From the NCBI GenBank assembly GCA_030704615.1, contig CM060731.1, positions 44,762,001-44,826,000 on the forward strand: a DNA stretch of 64,000 nucleotides, in the 5' to 3' direction. Source of the stretch: Takakia lepidozioides. Its lineage: Eukaryota; Streptophyta; Takakiopsida; Takakiales; Takakiaceae. The position numbers and the translations under genes are program-made. Position 1 is the first letter of the stretch; the number at the start of each line of letters is the position of its first letter. Positions 1 through 10,659 of the stretch are shown here, piece after piece. A model generated the notes under the pieces. It was not told where the DNA came from, did not search any database, and saw only the letters and a program-made list of their open reading frames with translations.

Positions 1-196
1 ATCCAAAACAAAGGAAAAAGCTAGCGCAAATGTGAAGGGAGAAGACATTTCAATAACCATAATGGTTATGGTTATGGTATGAATAGTTCATGGGCCATTT
101 GCAAAAAAGGGTAAGGGTTAGGGTAATGCTAACATAAAAAACAAGGTACTATAAAAAAAGGTATGTCAATCCTAAATCCTAAATTGCCAAAAAATT

Positions 197-227
<31 letters not shown>

Positions 228-690
228 CACCCTATGAGATTTGGAAAGAAAATGGCGTTATATAACGACTTTTGGGAAGCGCCTGGTTCTCATGGGAGAA
301 AATGGATCTGAAGAAAACATGATAGAGGATAAAAAGTCAGACCACCAAATAAAAACTAAGAAAAATGAAAATTGCTTAAAATTTGAACAATGGAAAAGGA
401 CATGTGAAATTCTTTTTTAAACCAAGGCCAAAGATGAGAAGTATGAAAATGAAATGAAATGAAAATTTGGTGCAAAAAAGTCGTAGAGCTTAGAGGGAAA
501 ATGGAGGAAAACCTCAGAGAAAAAACTTTAGGACTGGCAAATTGAAAAGTATGTCAACAACGATTGAGTAAGGCTCCTCCTAGTGGGAGACTTCAGTGGG
601 AGAATTGGTTATGCGAAAAGCAAGTCCAATGTTTCAGAGAATGACTGGAAATGGGCTATTTTCTTTCGTTGTTAAAAACCTCTTTGACCG
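1..690. other. AT-rich non-coding start of window
   Basis: I see no supported gene here. There is an A-run of about 25 bases at 203-227, and near 105-125 a short GGGTAAGGGTTAGGGTAA stretch that is too short to be a telomeric array. The segment may be intron or upstream sequence of the ORF that follows. Confidence 0.5.
203..227. repeat. poly(A) tract
   Basis: A homopolymer of about 25 adenines. It could be the 3' tail of an old retroposed copy, but I see no recognisable element next to it. Confidence 0.7.
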
Positions 691-693
691 AAT

Positions 694-1809
694 TTGAAGA
701 CTCCAGTGGTCGTACCCGCCATTTTTGTTCTTGTGATCTATATGTTATGTAGGCGAAACTCCCCCACAGGGTTTTCTTTGTTGATGAATTCTTTTATCTG
801 TCAGCTACGAGCGTATGAAGTGGTGAACCTCCACTGGACAGTGGAGGTTAATGTCCTAGGAGTTTTGTATGGTTGTTATGATATGTGTCTAACGACAGAG
901 GTGGTCTGTTCTGTAGTCAGCAACATCACCCCCAGGGATTGTATTGTTGGAATGTGCAAACCTATCTGTGGTTCATTTGTTTCTCGAAAATCTCCGAATT
1001 TCAAGAATGATCACCTGGCAATTTTTGAGCTCAACCTGGAAATCGCAGAATGGGGCATTGTCCCCGTTGGAACACCTCCGGACCATAAGTTCCGGTTCCA
1101 CTACAAGATTGGTGCAGAGGACGCCGAGCTCAAATATGCAGATGTGGTCGACGTAGAGCTGGAGATGGAGGTGGAATTTCCGATGCTGGTAATGTTCATG
1201 ATGGAAGATGGTAAATTTCCTAGAACGTTTGGCTTCAAACTGGAGGTACGAATTCTAAGGAAGGCCATGATGAGAGAGTCCATTCGGGCGGGGTTCACAT
1301 ATTGCGACGAGGGTACTCAATTTACAGATGAAGGTTTTTGCATGGCTTGGGGTATTTTCTTGGATGTGCTTTACTTAAAGGGTAAGGAGATTGCAAAGAC
1401 GCGGGAAGAGGAGGCTGTGAGAGCGCGGCCAAAGAAGGGAAAATGGAAATCCATTGACGCCGGTGGTGATGAGAATGAAGTCGGGACATCAGGGGGAAAG
1501 AAGAAACAAAAGGAGGAGATGGATCCCGCTTTCATGACATATAACAAGATACCCAAGGCTGCAGACATATTCGACAAAGAGAAGTGTGAGAAGATGCAGG
1601 AGAGGCTGGAGCAAGACTACAATGACATGTTTCCTTTTGGGTTTGAGGCGACCCAGGATGTCAAAGTTTTCATGATGGAGCTTGCTCCCAGGGATATGGT
1701 GTACTGGCCCCTAAATGTGAAGCACAAAGACGAAGTCAAAGCGCGACTTTACCAGCTCCGAGTGTTTGACTCCAAACATTCCCGCAAACCCCACAATGGA
1801 AGTTTCTAG
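694..1809 (+). CDS. Uncharacterised protein-coding exon(s), possibly broken
   Basis: This is an open frame of 371 codons that I do not recognise. The first ~75 residues look unlike the rest, and an 11-bp-arm palindrome at 826-849 lies inside them, so the real exon probably starts later (an AG acceptor-like site lies near 900-935). Residues ~85-230 form a mixed alpha/beta-like stretch. A lysine/glutamate-rich segment (KKGKWK...KKKQKEEMD, residues ~247-277) resembles a nuclear localisation region. The frame stops at 1809, but a likely donor (CCAAG|gtaaat) follows near 1890, so splicing or a frameshift is needed to continue. It is the first block of the plus-strand locus that later contains phosphatase-like exons; linkage into one transcript is inferred. 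Confidence 0.4.
   Translation: MKTPVVVPAIFVLVIYMLCRRNSPTGFSLLMNSFICQLRAYEVVNLHWTVEVNVLGVLYGCYDMCLTTEVVCSVVSNITPRDCIVGMCKPICGSFVSRKSPNFKNDHLAIFELNLEIAEWGIVPVGTPPDHKFRFHYKIGAEDAELKYADVVDVELEMEVEFPMLVMFMMEDGKFPRTFGFKLEVRILRKAMMRESIRAGFTYCDEGTQFTDEGFCMAWGIFLDVLYLKGKEIAKTREEEAVRARPKKGKWKSIDAGGDENEVGTSGGKKKQKEEMDPAFMTYNKIPKAADIFDKEKCEKMQERLEQDYNDMFPFGFEATQDVKVFMMELAPRDMVYWPLNVKHKDEVKARLYQLRVFDSKHSRKPHNGSF
826..849. repeat. Palindrome copy 1 (CCTCCACTG family)
   Basis: Perfect inverted repeat: arm AACCTCCACTG, spacer GA, then the exact reverse complement. Related copies lie at 1926-1957, 26842-26877, 27885-27913 and, decayed, near 28985. All lie between or beside coding blocks of the same plus-strand locus. 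Confidence 0.85.
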
Positions 1810-1925
1810 TTCGAAACCTCGAAACTGGAAGGAGGTGGAAATTCCAGATTCTTCATCATCGGTGGACAACACACGATCATTGCTGCCAAGGTAAATTTCT
1901 CAACAAATTCCAATTTTTGTAACAA

Positions 1926-1957
1926 CATGAACCTCCACTGGACAGTGGAGGTTCATG
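1926..1957. repeat. Palindrome copy 2, longest (15-bp arms)
   Basis: Perfect inverted repeat with arm CATGAACCTCCACTG, a 2-base GA spacer and the exact reverse complement. It lies between a probable donor (~1891) and a probable acceptor (TTCTGTCGCAG, ~2020), so it is probably intronic. Confidence 0.88.
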
Positions 1958-2020
1958 AACTTTAAACAACATGCTTGTTAGGTCGATATCATTTCTAACC
2001 TTATTCAATTCTGTCGCAGA

Positions 2021-2220
2021 AACTTGTGCAAGACGTGGACGACGACAATCTTAAGAAGTACTACACTAACTAGCCCTCAAAGATTATATGGTCAAAGGAT
2101 GTGATGAGGCTCGTGAAGCTATCTAAGCTCCTAAACGACCCGAATAAGGCGCAAAAATTTAACACAACATTTCCCGAGAAAGTTGCACATCCCTAAATGA
2201 TTCATTGTGTTTTCTGTTCC
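2021..2220 (+). pseudogene. Degenerate exon of the plus-strand locus
   Basis: After an acceptor-like TTCTGTCGCAG the sequence reads KLVQDVDDDNLKKYYTN and then hits a stop. A similar start (QGDVDDVIG after TTTGGCAG) occurs at 27955, which suggests that exons of this locus have been duplicated. I assign no function. Confidence 0.3.
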
Positions 2221-2224
2221 TTTT

Positions 2225-2715
2225 GCTAAAGAACCAAATTATTTTCAAGCTCGGATTTAATGTGACGACGGACCGACGCATTACGAAGCAAGAGACACTA
2301 CAAAAGGAGCTTCAAAAGGGAGGGTGTTACAATGAACGAGCGGGATGGTTTAAAATTCATTAATTCGACATGATGAGGTCTTTTGTAATGTGTCTTGTTT
2401 GGTAATGAGGTGCTTGTCCAGCTCTTCTTTTCCCAATCTATTTATGTTCTCCACCTGGAACAGTTCCTCAAATGTGCCGCAAAAATACTTGAAAAACTTC
2501 ATATGATCATGAAAATGTGATGTGGCGGAGAACGTTTCCAAAAGTTTTCAAGGTCATTGGGTTTTTCAACTATTTTCTAGGCACAATATTGGAACTGTTC
2601 TTGGTGGAGAACATGAGCAGATTGGACAAATTTGACTTGGAGGAGCACCGCATTCCGAAGCATGAGATACTACAGAAAGAGCTTCAAATTACAAGGCACA
2701 AGAAGATGGACGGAG
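2225..2715. repeat. Triplicated, partly inverted exon-like module
   Basis: Three diverged copies of one coding-like unit. Copy A (plus, ~2250-2320) ends RRITKQETLQKELQKG. Copy B (minus, 2541-2350) reads KFFKYFCGTFEELFQVENIN followed by HLITKQDTLQK. Copy C (plus, 2517-2715) reads GFFNYFLGTILELFLVENMS followed by HRIPKHEILQKEL. Copies B and C are head to head and overlap in their starts. Similarity at both DNA and protein level over ~130 bp shows common origin. Copy C is cut by retrotransposon I. Confidence 0.7.
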
Positions 2716-3444
2716 TGTCGCGCACCTCACTTCGGTAAGCTCCCCTTCAAGTCATAGTTACTCGCTTTGATGCGCGCGCCTGACTCCCAACCTGGCCACC
2801 CCGGCCAACTTGGAGCTTCGGCTGCTCACCGGGACATAACGGTCCCCCCCTTCGCTTCCCTCTAAACCCTCCACCTAATTGGGACTAGGAGAATTCTTTG
2901 GTATGGCAGTCCGGAACAGCTCCCCACTCTTGGTCGCTTTCCTTTCTCGCTCGCTTACTCACTAGTTTTAGTCACCAACGGGCTTGCACCGTTCTCGGGG
3001 TTACTACTCCCTATATATACTTCTGTAGCTGTCCGCGGGGGTTCCACAACCAGCCATGCCATTTTATGGCGAACCACCACGAAAACCCTCGACTCCCGGT
3101 GATGAGTCGCGGTGAGTCTTGGCCCGCTCACCACGGCCCCTATGGACCGTGATGAGTCCCAAGACTCCCCACGACTCCCACCACGAGGTCTCCGCCCCCT
3201 TGGTGAGTCCTATGTCACCCCCACTAAGTCCCACTAAGCTACCACCACCCCTTGTGGAGCCACCCCCACCGCAACCCGGTGTGCGGGGCTCCACCTAGTG
3301 AGCGCCTCCGCTTCCCTGAGTGCCTTGGGCACTCAAGGGTGCTTCAGCCCCCCATACCTATCGCTGGCTGCCGCTGCCCCCACCACAGGGGCAGCCCCTC
3401 ATGTGTCCCCCGACCCCCTGCCCTCAAGGCAAAGGGCCGCGACA
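2716..3444 (-). repeat. Element I LTR (3' LTR relative to coding strand)
   Basis: A 729-bp LTR bounded by the 7-bp inverted ends TGTCGCG/CGCGACA. It is nearly identical to 8943-9670, differing by small indels and substitutions. It holds repeated TGAGTC/GTGAGTC words around 3100-3215 and a TATATATA box near 3012-3021 (minus-strand reading), a plausible core promoter. Confidence 0.93.
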
Positions 3445-4290
3445 CACACCCCTACCAACAGGGAGTCGATGTCCTCATCGACTTGTCCATTTTGTAGAAA
3501 CGAACATCCAAGTTGTGGCGTCCCACATCAAGGAGTTTGTTTCCACCCCATGGCATCCCATGGCAAAGAACCAAACCCCACACTTGACTCTACTCTCCAC
3601 TAGCTAGTTCGGCCGACTTCCTTCAAGTCTCGGCCAAGGGTGGAGCCTCTCCAGCTCCACCCAGTGCACTCTTCTTGGCCTACTTCAAGGCCAAGGAACG
3701 ATCCTCCCCGAGGATCGAATCGCCTTACTGCAACAACATTGCTTGCGATCGCTCATGATGCCGCTTTTGGCATCACCTTGAGCAAGGGTTCACCTGGAAT
3801 CCTCTTTGACTAGAAGATAACCTTGAACCAACCGTGCGCCCCAATCACTACAATTGGGTCCGCCTTGGAATGTTGGCCTGAGGTACGGGAACATGCCGAA
3901 GCCGCACTACGACTTCGTCCCGAGGCTACACGATTATAGTACGTGAATGGAAGCACGTAGCTTCCGCGTTAGCCCGCACTACAAGGCAACCCCCTCGGTA
4001 ACGCAGTTATAGTACGCGCACGCGCCAGGTGCGCACTAGCACGTGAACTCCCAAAGAAGTCGCAAGTTTCCTTGCCCCTTGGATGGGGGTCACCCGATTT
4101 CGGCACTACGCAAACACACGATTAACCAATTTACCTCTCCCACTTTTATAGCTAGCATGCATTCTACACACTAGCCAACCATACCATGCATCACCATTCC
4201 AAACAAAATAGGACGCACAACATTTGGAACCCATTTCCTTTATAACAAATTTTTGTACAATACAAGTTTTTGTAATCGGATTCCTAAGCT
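3445..4290 (-). other. Element I 3' untranslated region
   Basis: About 850 bp between the integrase/chromodomain end and the LTR, without a gene. It is closely similar to 16926-17775 in element II. The minus-strand bases next to the LTR are G-rich (GGTAGGGGTG), a possible polypurine tract. Confidence 0.7.
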
Positions 4291-4292
4291 AG

Positions 4293-5690
4293 CTAAGCCG
4301 GGCTAAGCATGCATTTCCTCCCCCACGCTCCAAGGTTGATGTCCCCATCAACGTTTTCTTCCGCTTTTGAGGTCGCCCTTCGAAAGCTGCAACCGCCTCG
4401 GATGCGTTTCCCATTTCTGAGGCACGCACCCAAGATGCCTCCACATGATGATAGCCCTTCCATTTGACGAGATACTCCGTTTCTCTCTTCTGAACCTCCT
4501 CGACTTAAGTATTGCCTCCACCTCGTACTCAGGTTCATTTTCATGATCCAACAGCATAGGTGGCGGACGCAACACTTGATGTCGATTCGGACGCGCTTCA
4601 TCTTTGAAGTAAGGCTTCAAAAGGGAGACATGGAATACTGGGTGAACCTTGCTGTTTGCCGGCAGCTCCAATTCATACACATCCTCATTCATAACCTTCC
4701 GAATGCGAAAGGGTCCCGCATACGGAGGTACGAACTTCGGACTCACTTCCGGAGGTAGTCGGAAATTCTTGATGTTCAACCAGACCTCCGTGCCTGCCTC
4801 AAACTTCACTTCCCTCCGCTTCCGATTCGCCTGCCTTTCATACCGTTTCCTAGCTTTGGCAATGTTGTACTTTGCGAGCTTCAACAAACGCTCGCGTTCT
4901 TCCAGTACTGCTACTGCCGGTTCCTCAACGTCCTGGGCGGCCAACTTGTCGACACCAGAGGTGCTTTTCCATAGACCAATACAAAAGGGGAAACTCCCCG
5001 TTGCGGAGTGTTCTGTGTTATTATAACAGAACTCTGCCGCGTCTAAGTGTTCCATCCAGTCTGATTGGTCTGCCGACACGTAATTCCGCAAGAATTGCTT
5101 CACTACGGAATTCACTCTTTCCGTTTGGCCGTCCGTCGTAGGTCGGAAGGCGGTGCTCATCTTCAGCCTCGTCCCCATCTTCTTCCAAAGTGTCCTCCAA
5201 AATTTACTCGTAAACTTTGGATCACGATCCGAGACAATATCCTTCGGGACTCCATGATGCTTTAAGACGTGGCAAAGTAAAGTCGCCCTGTCTCCTGCGC
5301 TTGCCGTCCTCTGGTGGGATGAAATGGCCCATTTTACTGAACCTATCCACCACCCATGATTGCATCGAATCCTTTTGACAGCGGCATAGCAGTCATGAAA
5401 TCCATCGAGACGCTTTCCCAAGTCCCCTCTGGAATCGGCAAGGGTTATAACAGCCCCGCTTGCTTTTTGTACTCGCTCCGGTTTTGTTGGCATGTGGTGC
5501 ATGTCTTGACATACTCCTCTGCCTCCTCCCTCAGTTTGGGCCAGAAATACTCTTTCTTCAAGAGTGCCGCAGTGCGCTTGGCTCCGTCGTGGCCCGCAAG
5601 CGGGCTATCATGGCATTCTCTCAAGGCTATCTCTGATCCCTCCCTTCGGCACATAGAGACGTTTTTGCTTATACCGGAGCAGTCCATTTT
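4293..5690 (-). pseudogene. Element I integrase and chromodomain remnant
   Basis: Integrase inserts the cDNA copy into the genome. A zinc-binding HHCC region (HDSPLAGHDGAKRTAALLKK then CTTCQQN) lies at ~5650-5490. The catalytic core shows DIVSDRDPKFTS and AFRPTTDGQTERVN with the expected D and E residues (~5250-5100). The C-terminal part (GPFRIRKVMNEDVYELELP) is typical of gypsy integrase, then EYEVEAILKSRRF begins a chromodomain. Compared with element II, frameshifts destroy the core start (~5490-5290) and the chromodomain after RRF. Confidence 0.9.
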
Positions 5691-7251
5691 GCAAGTGGAA
5701 CTGCGATTTAACCCCCATTCTCAAGTCCTGCATCACGGACTTTGCCAGCTCATCCTTCCGGCAAGCCTTCCGGATCTTCCTTTGGAGCGCCGTCTCGCCC
5801 TTGTACACCAACAAGAGCTGTTGCTTTCTACTTAAAGCATCGGCCACCACATTGTCCCGTCCCGGTTTGTACTGGATATCCACGTCGAACACTGCCAAAG
5901 TATCTTGTCACCTAAGTTGTTTTGGGGACAACTTGGGCTGCGTGGCAAAATACTTCACCGTGACATTGTCGTGAACACCTTCACTGGGTTGGAACCAACA
6001 TAGTGGCGCCAAGCTCAAGGCAATGCACCACCGCCTTCATCTCTTTTTCGTGCGTCGGCCACCGTCGCTCCACTTCATTCAGTTTCTTACTTTCGTAAGC
6101 CACTGGACGTCCATCTTGCATAAGTACACACCCCCAATCGCGAAGTCCGATGCATCTGTATGAATCTCAAACGGACGATCGAACTCCGGGATTTTCAAGA
6201 CTGGAGCTTCCGTCATCCGCTGCTTCAATTCAGCAAAAGCTTGGCCACAAAATGTGTTCCATACCCAGACTTTGGATTTACACAGAAGGTCCGACAGCGG
6301 CCCCGCGATCTTGGCGAAATTTCTCACACTTCCGGTAATAGGAGGCGAGTCCTAGGAAGGATCGCACTCCCGGGACCGAAGTCGGAGGCTCCCAGTCCAA
6401 GATCGCCCTCACCTTTCTGTCATCCATTTTGATCCCATCCTGTGTAATCACATGCCCCAGGAACTCCACTTTTGTGACCCCGAATTCGCACTTTGAAGCT
6501 TTGGCATACAGCTTCCCTTCCCGCAATTTTTGGAACACCCTTTTGAGGTGCTCCAGGTGCTCCTCCTTTGTTTTCGAGTACACCAAGATGTCGTCGATGT
6601 ACACGATCACAAAGTCATCCAACCACTCCTGGAAAAGGCTGTTCATCAGCGTGCTAAATGTCGCTGGTGCATTGGTGAGCCCAAAAGGCATCACCAAGAA
6701 CTCATATGAACCATACCTTGTCCTGCACGCGGTCTTCTCCTCATCTCCTTCCGCCACCCGAATTTGGTGATAGCCGGAGCGCAAGTCGATCCGGCTGAAA
6801 TACTTCGCTCCTGCCAACCGATCGAAGAGGTCGTCGATCCTTGGCAAAGGGTACCGGTTTTTGATAGTCACCTTATTCAGAGCCCTGTATCGACACACAT
6901 CCGCAGCGTCCCATCCTTCTTGTCTGCAATAGCACCGGGGCTCCGTAAGGTGACTTACTTACTCGGCCGGATGTACCCCTTTGACATTAGATCCTTGAGC
7001 TGAGTCTTCAGCTCGACCAACTCTCTGTGGCTCAACCGGTAGGGCGCCTTGGCAGGCGGTTCCGATCCCGGTATCACCTCAATCTTGTGGTCAACTCCTC
7101 TTCGCGGTGGCAAGCCGCTTGGTAAATCCTCCGGCATCACATCCTGGTATCTCAAAATCCCCTTGATCCAATCTGGGCTCGGCTCCCCATCGCCTTCTCC
7201 TTTCACTTCTCTAATGTAAAGCAAAAACTGGGGCCCGTGTGCCTCCTCCAC
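5608..7251 (-). pseudogene. Element I reverse transcriptase and RNase H
   Basis: The reverse transcriptase frame at 6898-6278 has [14 protein letters not shown], the [15 protein letters not shown] block and the catalytic YIDD at ~6605. The upstream block at 7251-6955 (ELKTQLKDLMSKGYIRPS) is the typical RT entry. RNase H follows (PFEIHTDASDFAIGG at ~6180; later VDIQYKPGRDNVVADALSR at ~5860). The region is split over at least three frames, so it is a pseudogene as it stands. Confidence 0.92.
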
Positions 7252-7469
7252 GGCCCACTCCCTTTGCTGACAGAAGGTTTATTCGCCCTCCCACGGATTT
7301 GGGCGTTTCTGACACTCGTAAAACCTCGCCACCATTCCCATGGCAGCGTGACTACTCTCTTGCGGCCATCTATGACCGCTCCGGATTTGCTCAAAAAGGT
7401 CATCCCCAAAATGAGATCCACTCCATCGATCTCGCAGATGGTGAAGTTCTCACGTCCCTCCCAACTCCC

Positions 7470-8940
7470 CAGTTGAAGGGGAACATCAATCACCAACCTT
7501 GTCGCCAACTGTGGTTCTCCTTTGGCAGAACGCACCTCAATAGAGGCCCCCACGTCACTTGTCGGGAGTCCCAGCTTTGTGCGTTGCCGGTGTCATGAAG
7601 GAGTGCGACGCTCCTGTGTCCACCAACAACGACACATTAGTTCCGATTATCCCATCCACGAACAATAACTGACTCCTTTTTCGTAAGGCGCCAGTTCCTG
7701 ATACAACTCACAAGAAAATTTGCCTACCTTGCAAGTCCTGGCGACCACCGCTTCCACCAAGCGACTGATGGTATCTTCCGACAGCTCCGTGGTCGCCCGA
7801 GTCATGTTCAATTGTCGGGGCTTCGTGCACTTCTTGGCCATGTGCCCGGGCTCCCCGCAATTGAAACACACTCCATCAAAGGTCGCCTTCTGTCCGCCAT
7901 AAGCCGCTCCACCCGCTTTTCTTTCGAAGCACCGGGTGCCGCCTTGACGTGTGAAGGCCCTCCCTTCGATTTCCACATGCCATGTCGCCGCGTGGCCTAT
8001 CCCACTTTTTTTCCGGTCGGAAGGAGTCACCTTCCCGCCGGGCCTTCTTGTGGTTCAGCTCCGTACGGCCTTGTCTCTCACCCCTAGGGACATCCGAGAA
8101 ACATTCAGCCCTCTCAATTGCCTCGTTCAAAGTCTTGGGTGGCTTCTCTCCTCCAACTTCCGCCTGGCCCATGGGGCCAGTCCCGCCACAAAGTTGAAGA
8201 CCATTTCTGGTTCTGCATGTCCGCGACTTCGAGCAACAGCACATTGAAAGCCTGGACATACCCCCGAATGTCATCTGTTTGCTTCAAATTCCTCATCTTG
8301 TCCCGGGCAAGCCAGGACGCGTTGAGGGGCACAAACTGTCTCTTCATCAATTCCTTGAACCCACTCCAGTTCAAGGTTTCCGGACTTGGACCTCGGTCGT
8401 GAAGGCGTTTCTGTCACCATTGTTGAGCATAGCCCCTCAAATAGGTGGGAGCCACTTCCACCGATCCTCGTCACTCAACTTGGCCGCCGGAAGTACTGCT
8501 CCAGCTCCAAGCCAGGTGTTGAGTGCCTTCCGATTTCGGACGCCCTCGAAGGTGCCGGGTTCCTTAGGCTTCACCTTAAACTTTGCCTTAGTGGAAGTGG
8601 CATTAGCCGCCTTCAACACGTTTTTCAACGTCCCGCCAAACTGCGCCAACAACCCTTCCCTTCCCAAAGGCTGCCGGCATGGGAGGCATCTCTTGGTTTC
8701 GGGAGCTCTCAAGGATTCCTCGGGCTCCGACTCCTCGGATTCCTCCCTCTTGGGCGGCCTCGTTTTCGGAAACATGCATCGCTTCCTCAAACGGCCGCCT
8801 CGGTGACACGCCGCCCCCATCGGGCTCACCGGGATCATCATCTTTTGGGCCGTTCCGCTTTCGCTTCGCTTCGGCTTGCCCCCCCATGATGAGGCCAATC
8901 CCAAGGACGATCGCGTACTGAACTCTAAGCTCTGATACCA
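7470..8940 (-). pseudogene. Element I gag and protease
   Basis: Gag packages the element RNA. From right to left there is a charged N-terminal region (KRNGPKDDDPGEPDGG), a capsid-like part (FKELMKRQFVPLNASWLARD, ~8360), a CCHC zinc knuckle CFNCGEPGHMAKKC (~7865-7825), and a retropepsin site LVDTGASHSF near 7640-7600 in a shifted frame. At least three frameshifts separate these parts; element II carries the better preserved copy. The start codon is uncertain. Confidence 0.88.
8929..8940 (-). promoter_or_regulatory. Element I primer binding site (tRNA-iMet)
   Basis: Two bases inside the right LTR, the minus strand reads TGGTATCAGAGC, the standard plant primer site complementary to the 3' end of initiator tRNA-Met. 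It fixes the direction of the element as minus. Confidence 0.95.
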
Positions 8941-8942
8941 AG

Positions 8943-9670
8943 TGTCGCGCACCTCACTTCGGTAAGCTCCCCTTCAAGTCATAGTTACTCTCGCTTTGAT
9001 GCGCGCGCCTGACTCCAACCTGGCCGCCCCGGCCAACTTGGAGCTTCGGCTGCTCACCGGGACATAACGGTCCCCCCCTTCGCTTCCCTAAAAAACCCTC
9101 CACCTCATTGGGACTAGGAGAATTCCCTTTGGTAGATGGCAGTCCGGAACAGCTCCCCACTCTTTGGTCGCTTTCCGGCTCGCTCGCTTACTCACTAGTT
9201 TTTGGTCACCAACGGGCTTGCACCGTTCTCGGGGTTACTACTCTCCCTATATATACTTCTGTAGCTGTCCGCGGGGGTTTCCACAACCAGCCATGCCATT
9301 TTATGGCGAACCACCACGAAAATCCTCGACTCCGGTGATGAGTCGCGGTGAGTCTTGGCCCGCTCACCACGGCCCCTATGGACCGTGATGAGTCCCAAGA
9401 CTCCCCACGACTCCTACCACGAGGTCTCCGCCCCCATGGTGAGTCCTATGCCACCCCCACTAAGTCCCGCTAAGCTACCACCACCCCTTGTGGAGCCACC
9501 CCCCGCAAAACCCGGTGTGCGGCTCCACCTAGTGAGCGCCTCCGCTCCTGAGTGCCTTGGGCACTCAAGGGTGCTTCAGCCCCCATACCTATCGCTGCCG
9601 CTGCCCCCCACCACAGGGGCAGCCCCTCATGTGTCCCGACCCCCTGCCCTCAAGGCAAAGGGCCGCGACA
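8943..9670 (-). repeat. Element I LTR (5' LTR relative to coding strand)
   Basis: A 728-bp partner of the LTR at 2716-3444 with the same TGTCGCG...CGCGACA ends. The target-site copy CGGAG follows at 9671. Confidence 0.93.
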
Positions 9671-9675
9671 CGGAG

Positions 9676-9725
9676 ATGAATTGGCAATCGAATCATCATT
9701 TGGAGTATAATATAATTGACATGAT
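9676..9725 (+). pseudogene. Rest of the exon interrupted by element I
   Basis: Directly after the target duplication the frame of the copy C exon (2517-2715) continues as DELAIESSFGV and then a stop. This shows that the element split a reading frame. A probable intron with acceptor ATTTTCGCAG follows up to 9806. Confidence 0.5.
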
Positions 9726-9806
9726 AGTTGTGACTTTTGTTTCATCTCAAAAATTAATATCAAATATCGAATGAAATGTCTAACTTTGGCCCTGATTATT
9801 TTCGCA

Positions 9807-10180
9807 GGAATTTATGCAAGCATGTCGACTCATACTGGAGATGAGTAACGTGAAGGAGGCCATGGTTCTGGTTCTCTGTGACGAAGACGTATGGAACCTG
9901 TGGGAGGAAGTGTTCAAACAGTGGGAACAAGGAAAGCTTATTGATATTTTCGGGATTCAGTGCAAGGGTGAACAGCTACTGCTGAATAAAACCGCTATCG
10001 CGAAACTGCAAGGACTTAATAGCAGGCAGTTAAAAAGAGTGGCGGATAAAATCCTGAACAGAGACATTTGCATTCGGGGAACGAAATTCAAGGGCACGGA
10101 CAAATCCAAAAACACAATGAGCGCGTATATTGACCAAATGAAATTGCGACGGTTTATTATCGACGATGTAATGGATGTTG
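9807..10180 (+). pseudogene. Uncharacterised exon ending at a phosphatase-type DVNG motif
   Basis: After the acceptor at 9797-9806 an open frame begins EFMQACRLILEMSNVKEAM and continues to LRRFIIDDVMDVV. Its last ~40 bases align, with a small frameshift, to the LRLIIFDVNGVLC motif that opens the phosphatase domain at 26954 and to the ILDLNGLLC motif at 42190. The similarity stops at 10180, where a repeated sequence begins, and phosphatase homology resumes near 26205. I infer one NIF/FCP1-type exon split by element III. The ~110 residues before the motif are unknown. Confidence 0.5.
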
Positions 10181-10262
10181 TGCACCTAAGCATCGTGCCA
10201 CAACATATCTCGCTGTCCACCATACATTCTAAGCACACAATCCTAGAAAGTTATGCCACAAT
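10181..10262. repeat. 82-bp direct repeat, copy 1
   Basis: Starts TGCACCTAAGCATCGTGCC and ends ATGCCACAAT. It matches 10579-10659 with only a few differences. It starts exactly where phosphatase-exon homology stops. Confidence 0.85.
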
Positions 10263-10578
10263 AGATAATGGAAGTGAACACACAATGGAAACACTCCACT
10301 CATGAATCCACTCAATCACATAAACTAAGTCAAGCCAAGGGCACCTTTGCTAAGGGAATCCACCCTACAAAGCCCTCACCACACTCCTTCTCAATACCTA
10401 GAGCTATGGAGGTGGGAGATGAGCCCTCCTCAACACTCACAAGGGGAAAATCCATCCCCATGTCCCAAGTGAGGTTTGTCCCAACACACAAAATATAAAT
10501 ATAAATATCCAAAATGTCCTAGTTAACTAGAAGTAGGTAATTCTAGTTAACCATGACTAAAACCATGACAGCTGTCGT

Positions 10579-10659
10579 GCACCTAAGCATCGTGCCACAA
10601 CATACATCGCTGTCCACCATACATTCTAAGCACACAATCCTAGAAAGCTATGCCACAAT
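10579..10659. repeat. 82-bp direct repeat, copy 2
   Basis: Second copy of 10181-10262, separated from it by 316 bp of AT-rich sequence. It may be part of a degraded terminal repeat of element III. Confidence 0.85.

Larger units (their letters stand above)
2716..9670 (-). mobile_element. Element I: Ty3/gypsy chromovirus, full-length but decayed
   Basis: A complete LTR retrotransposon whose genes read on the minus strand. LTRs at 2716-3444 and 8943-9670 begin TGTCGCG and end CGCGACA. The 5-bp target duplication CGGAG is at 2711-2715 and 9671-9675. The primer site matches initiator tRNA-Met (TGGTATCAGAGC). Gene order is gag, protease, RT, RNase H, integrase, chromodomain remnant, which makes it a chromovirus-type Ty3/gypsy element. 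Several frameshifts break the polyprotein, so it is probably not autonomous. It is inserted in a coding-like exon; joining the flanks restores an open frame of at least 15 codons (ending ELAIESSFGV). Confidence 0.95.

Noticed and set aside
100-125. Telomere-like GGGTAAGGGTTAGGG near the left edge
   Set aside because: Only about two units and irregular; plant telomeres are long arrays of TTTAGGG.
2898-3607. Several open frames of 70-100 codons in the LTR and 3' region of element I
   Set aside because: They recur with the same composition in every LTR, shift with small indels and lack motifs; they are by-products of GC-rich LTR sequence.
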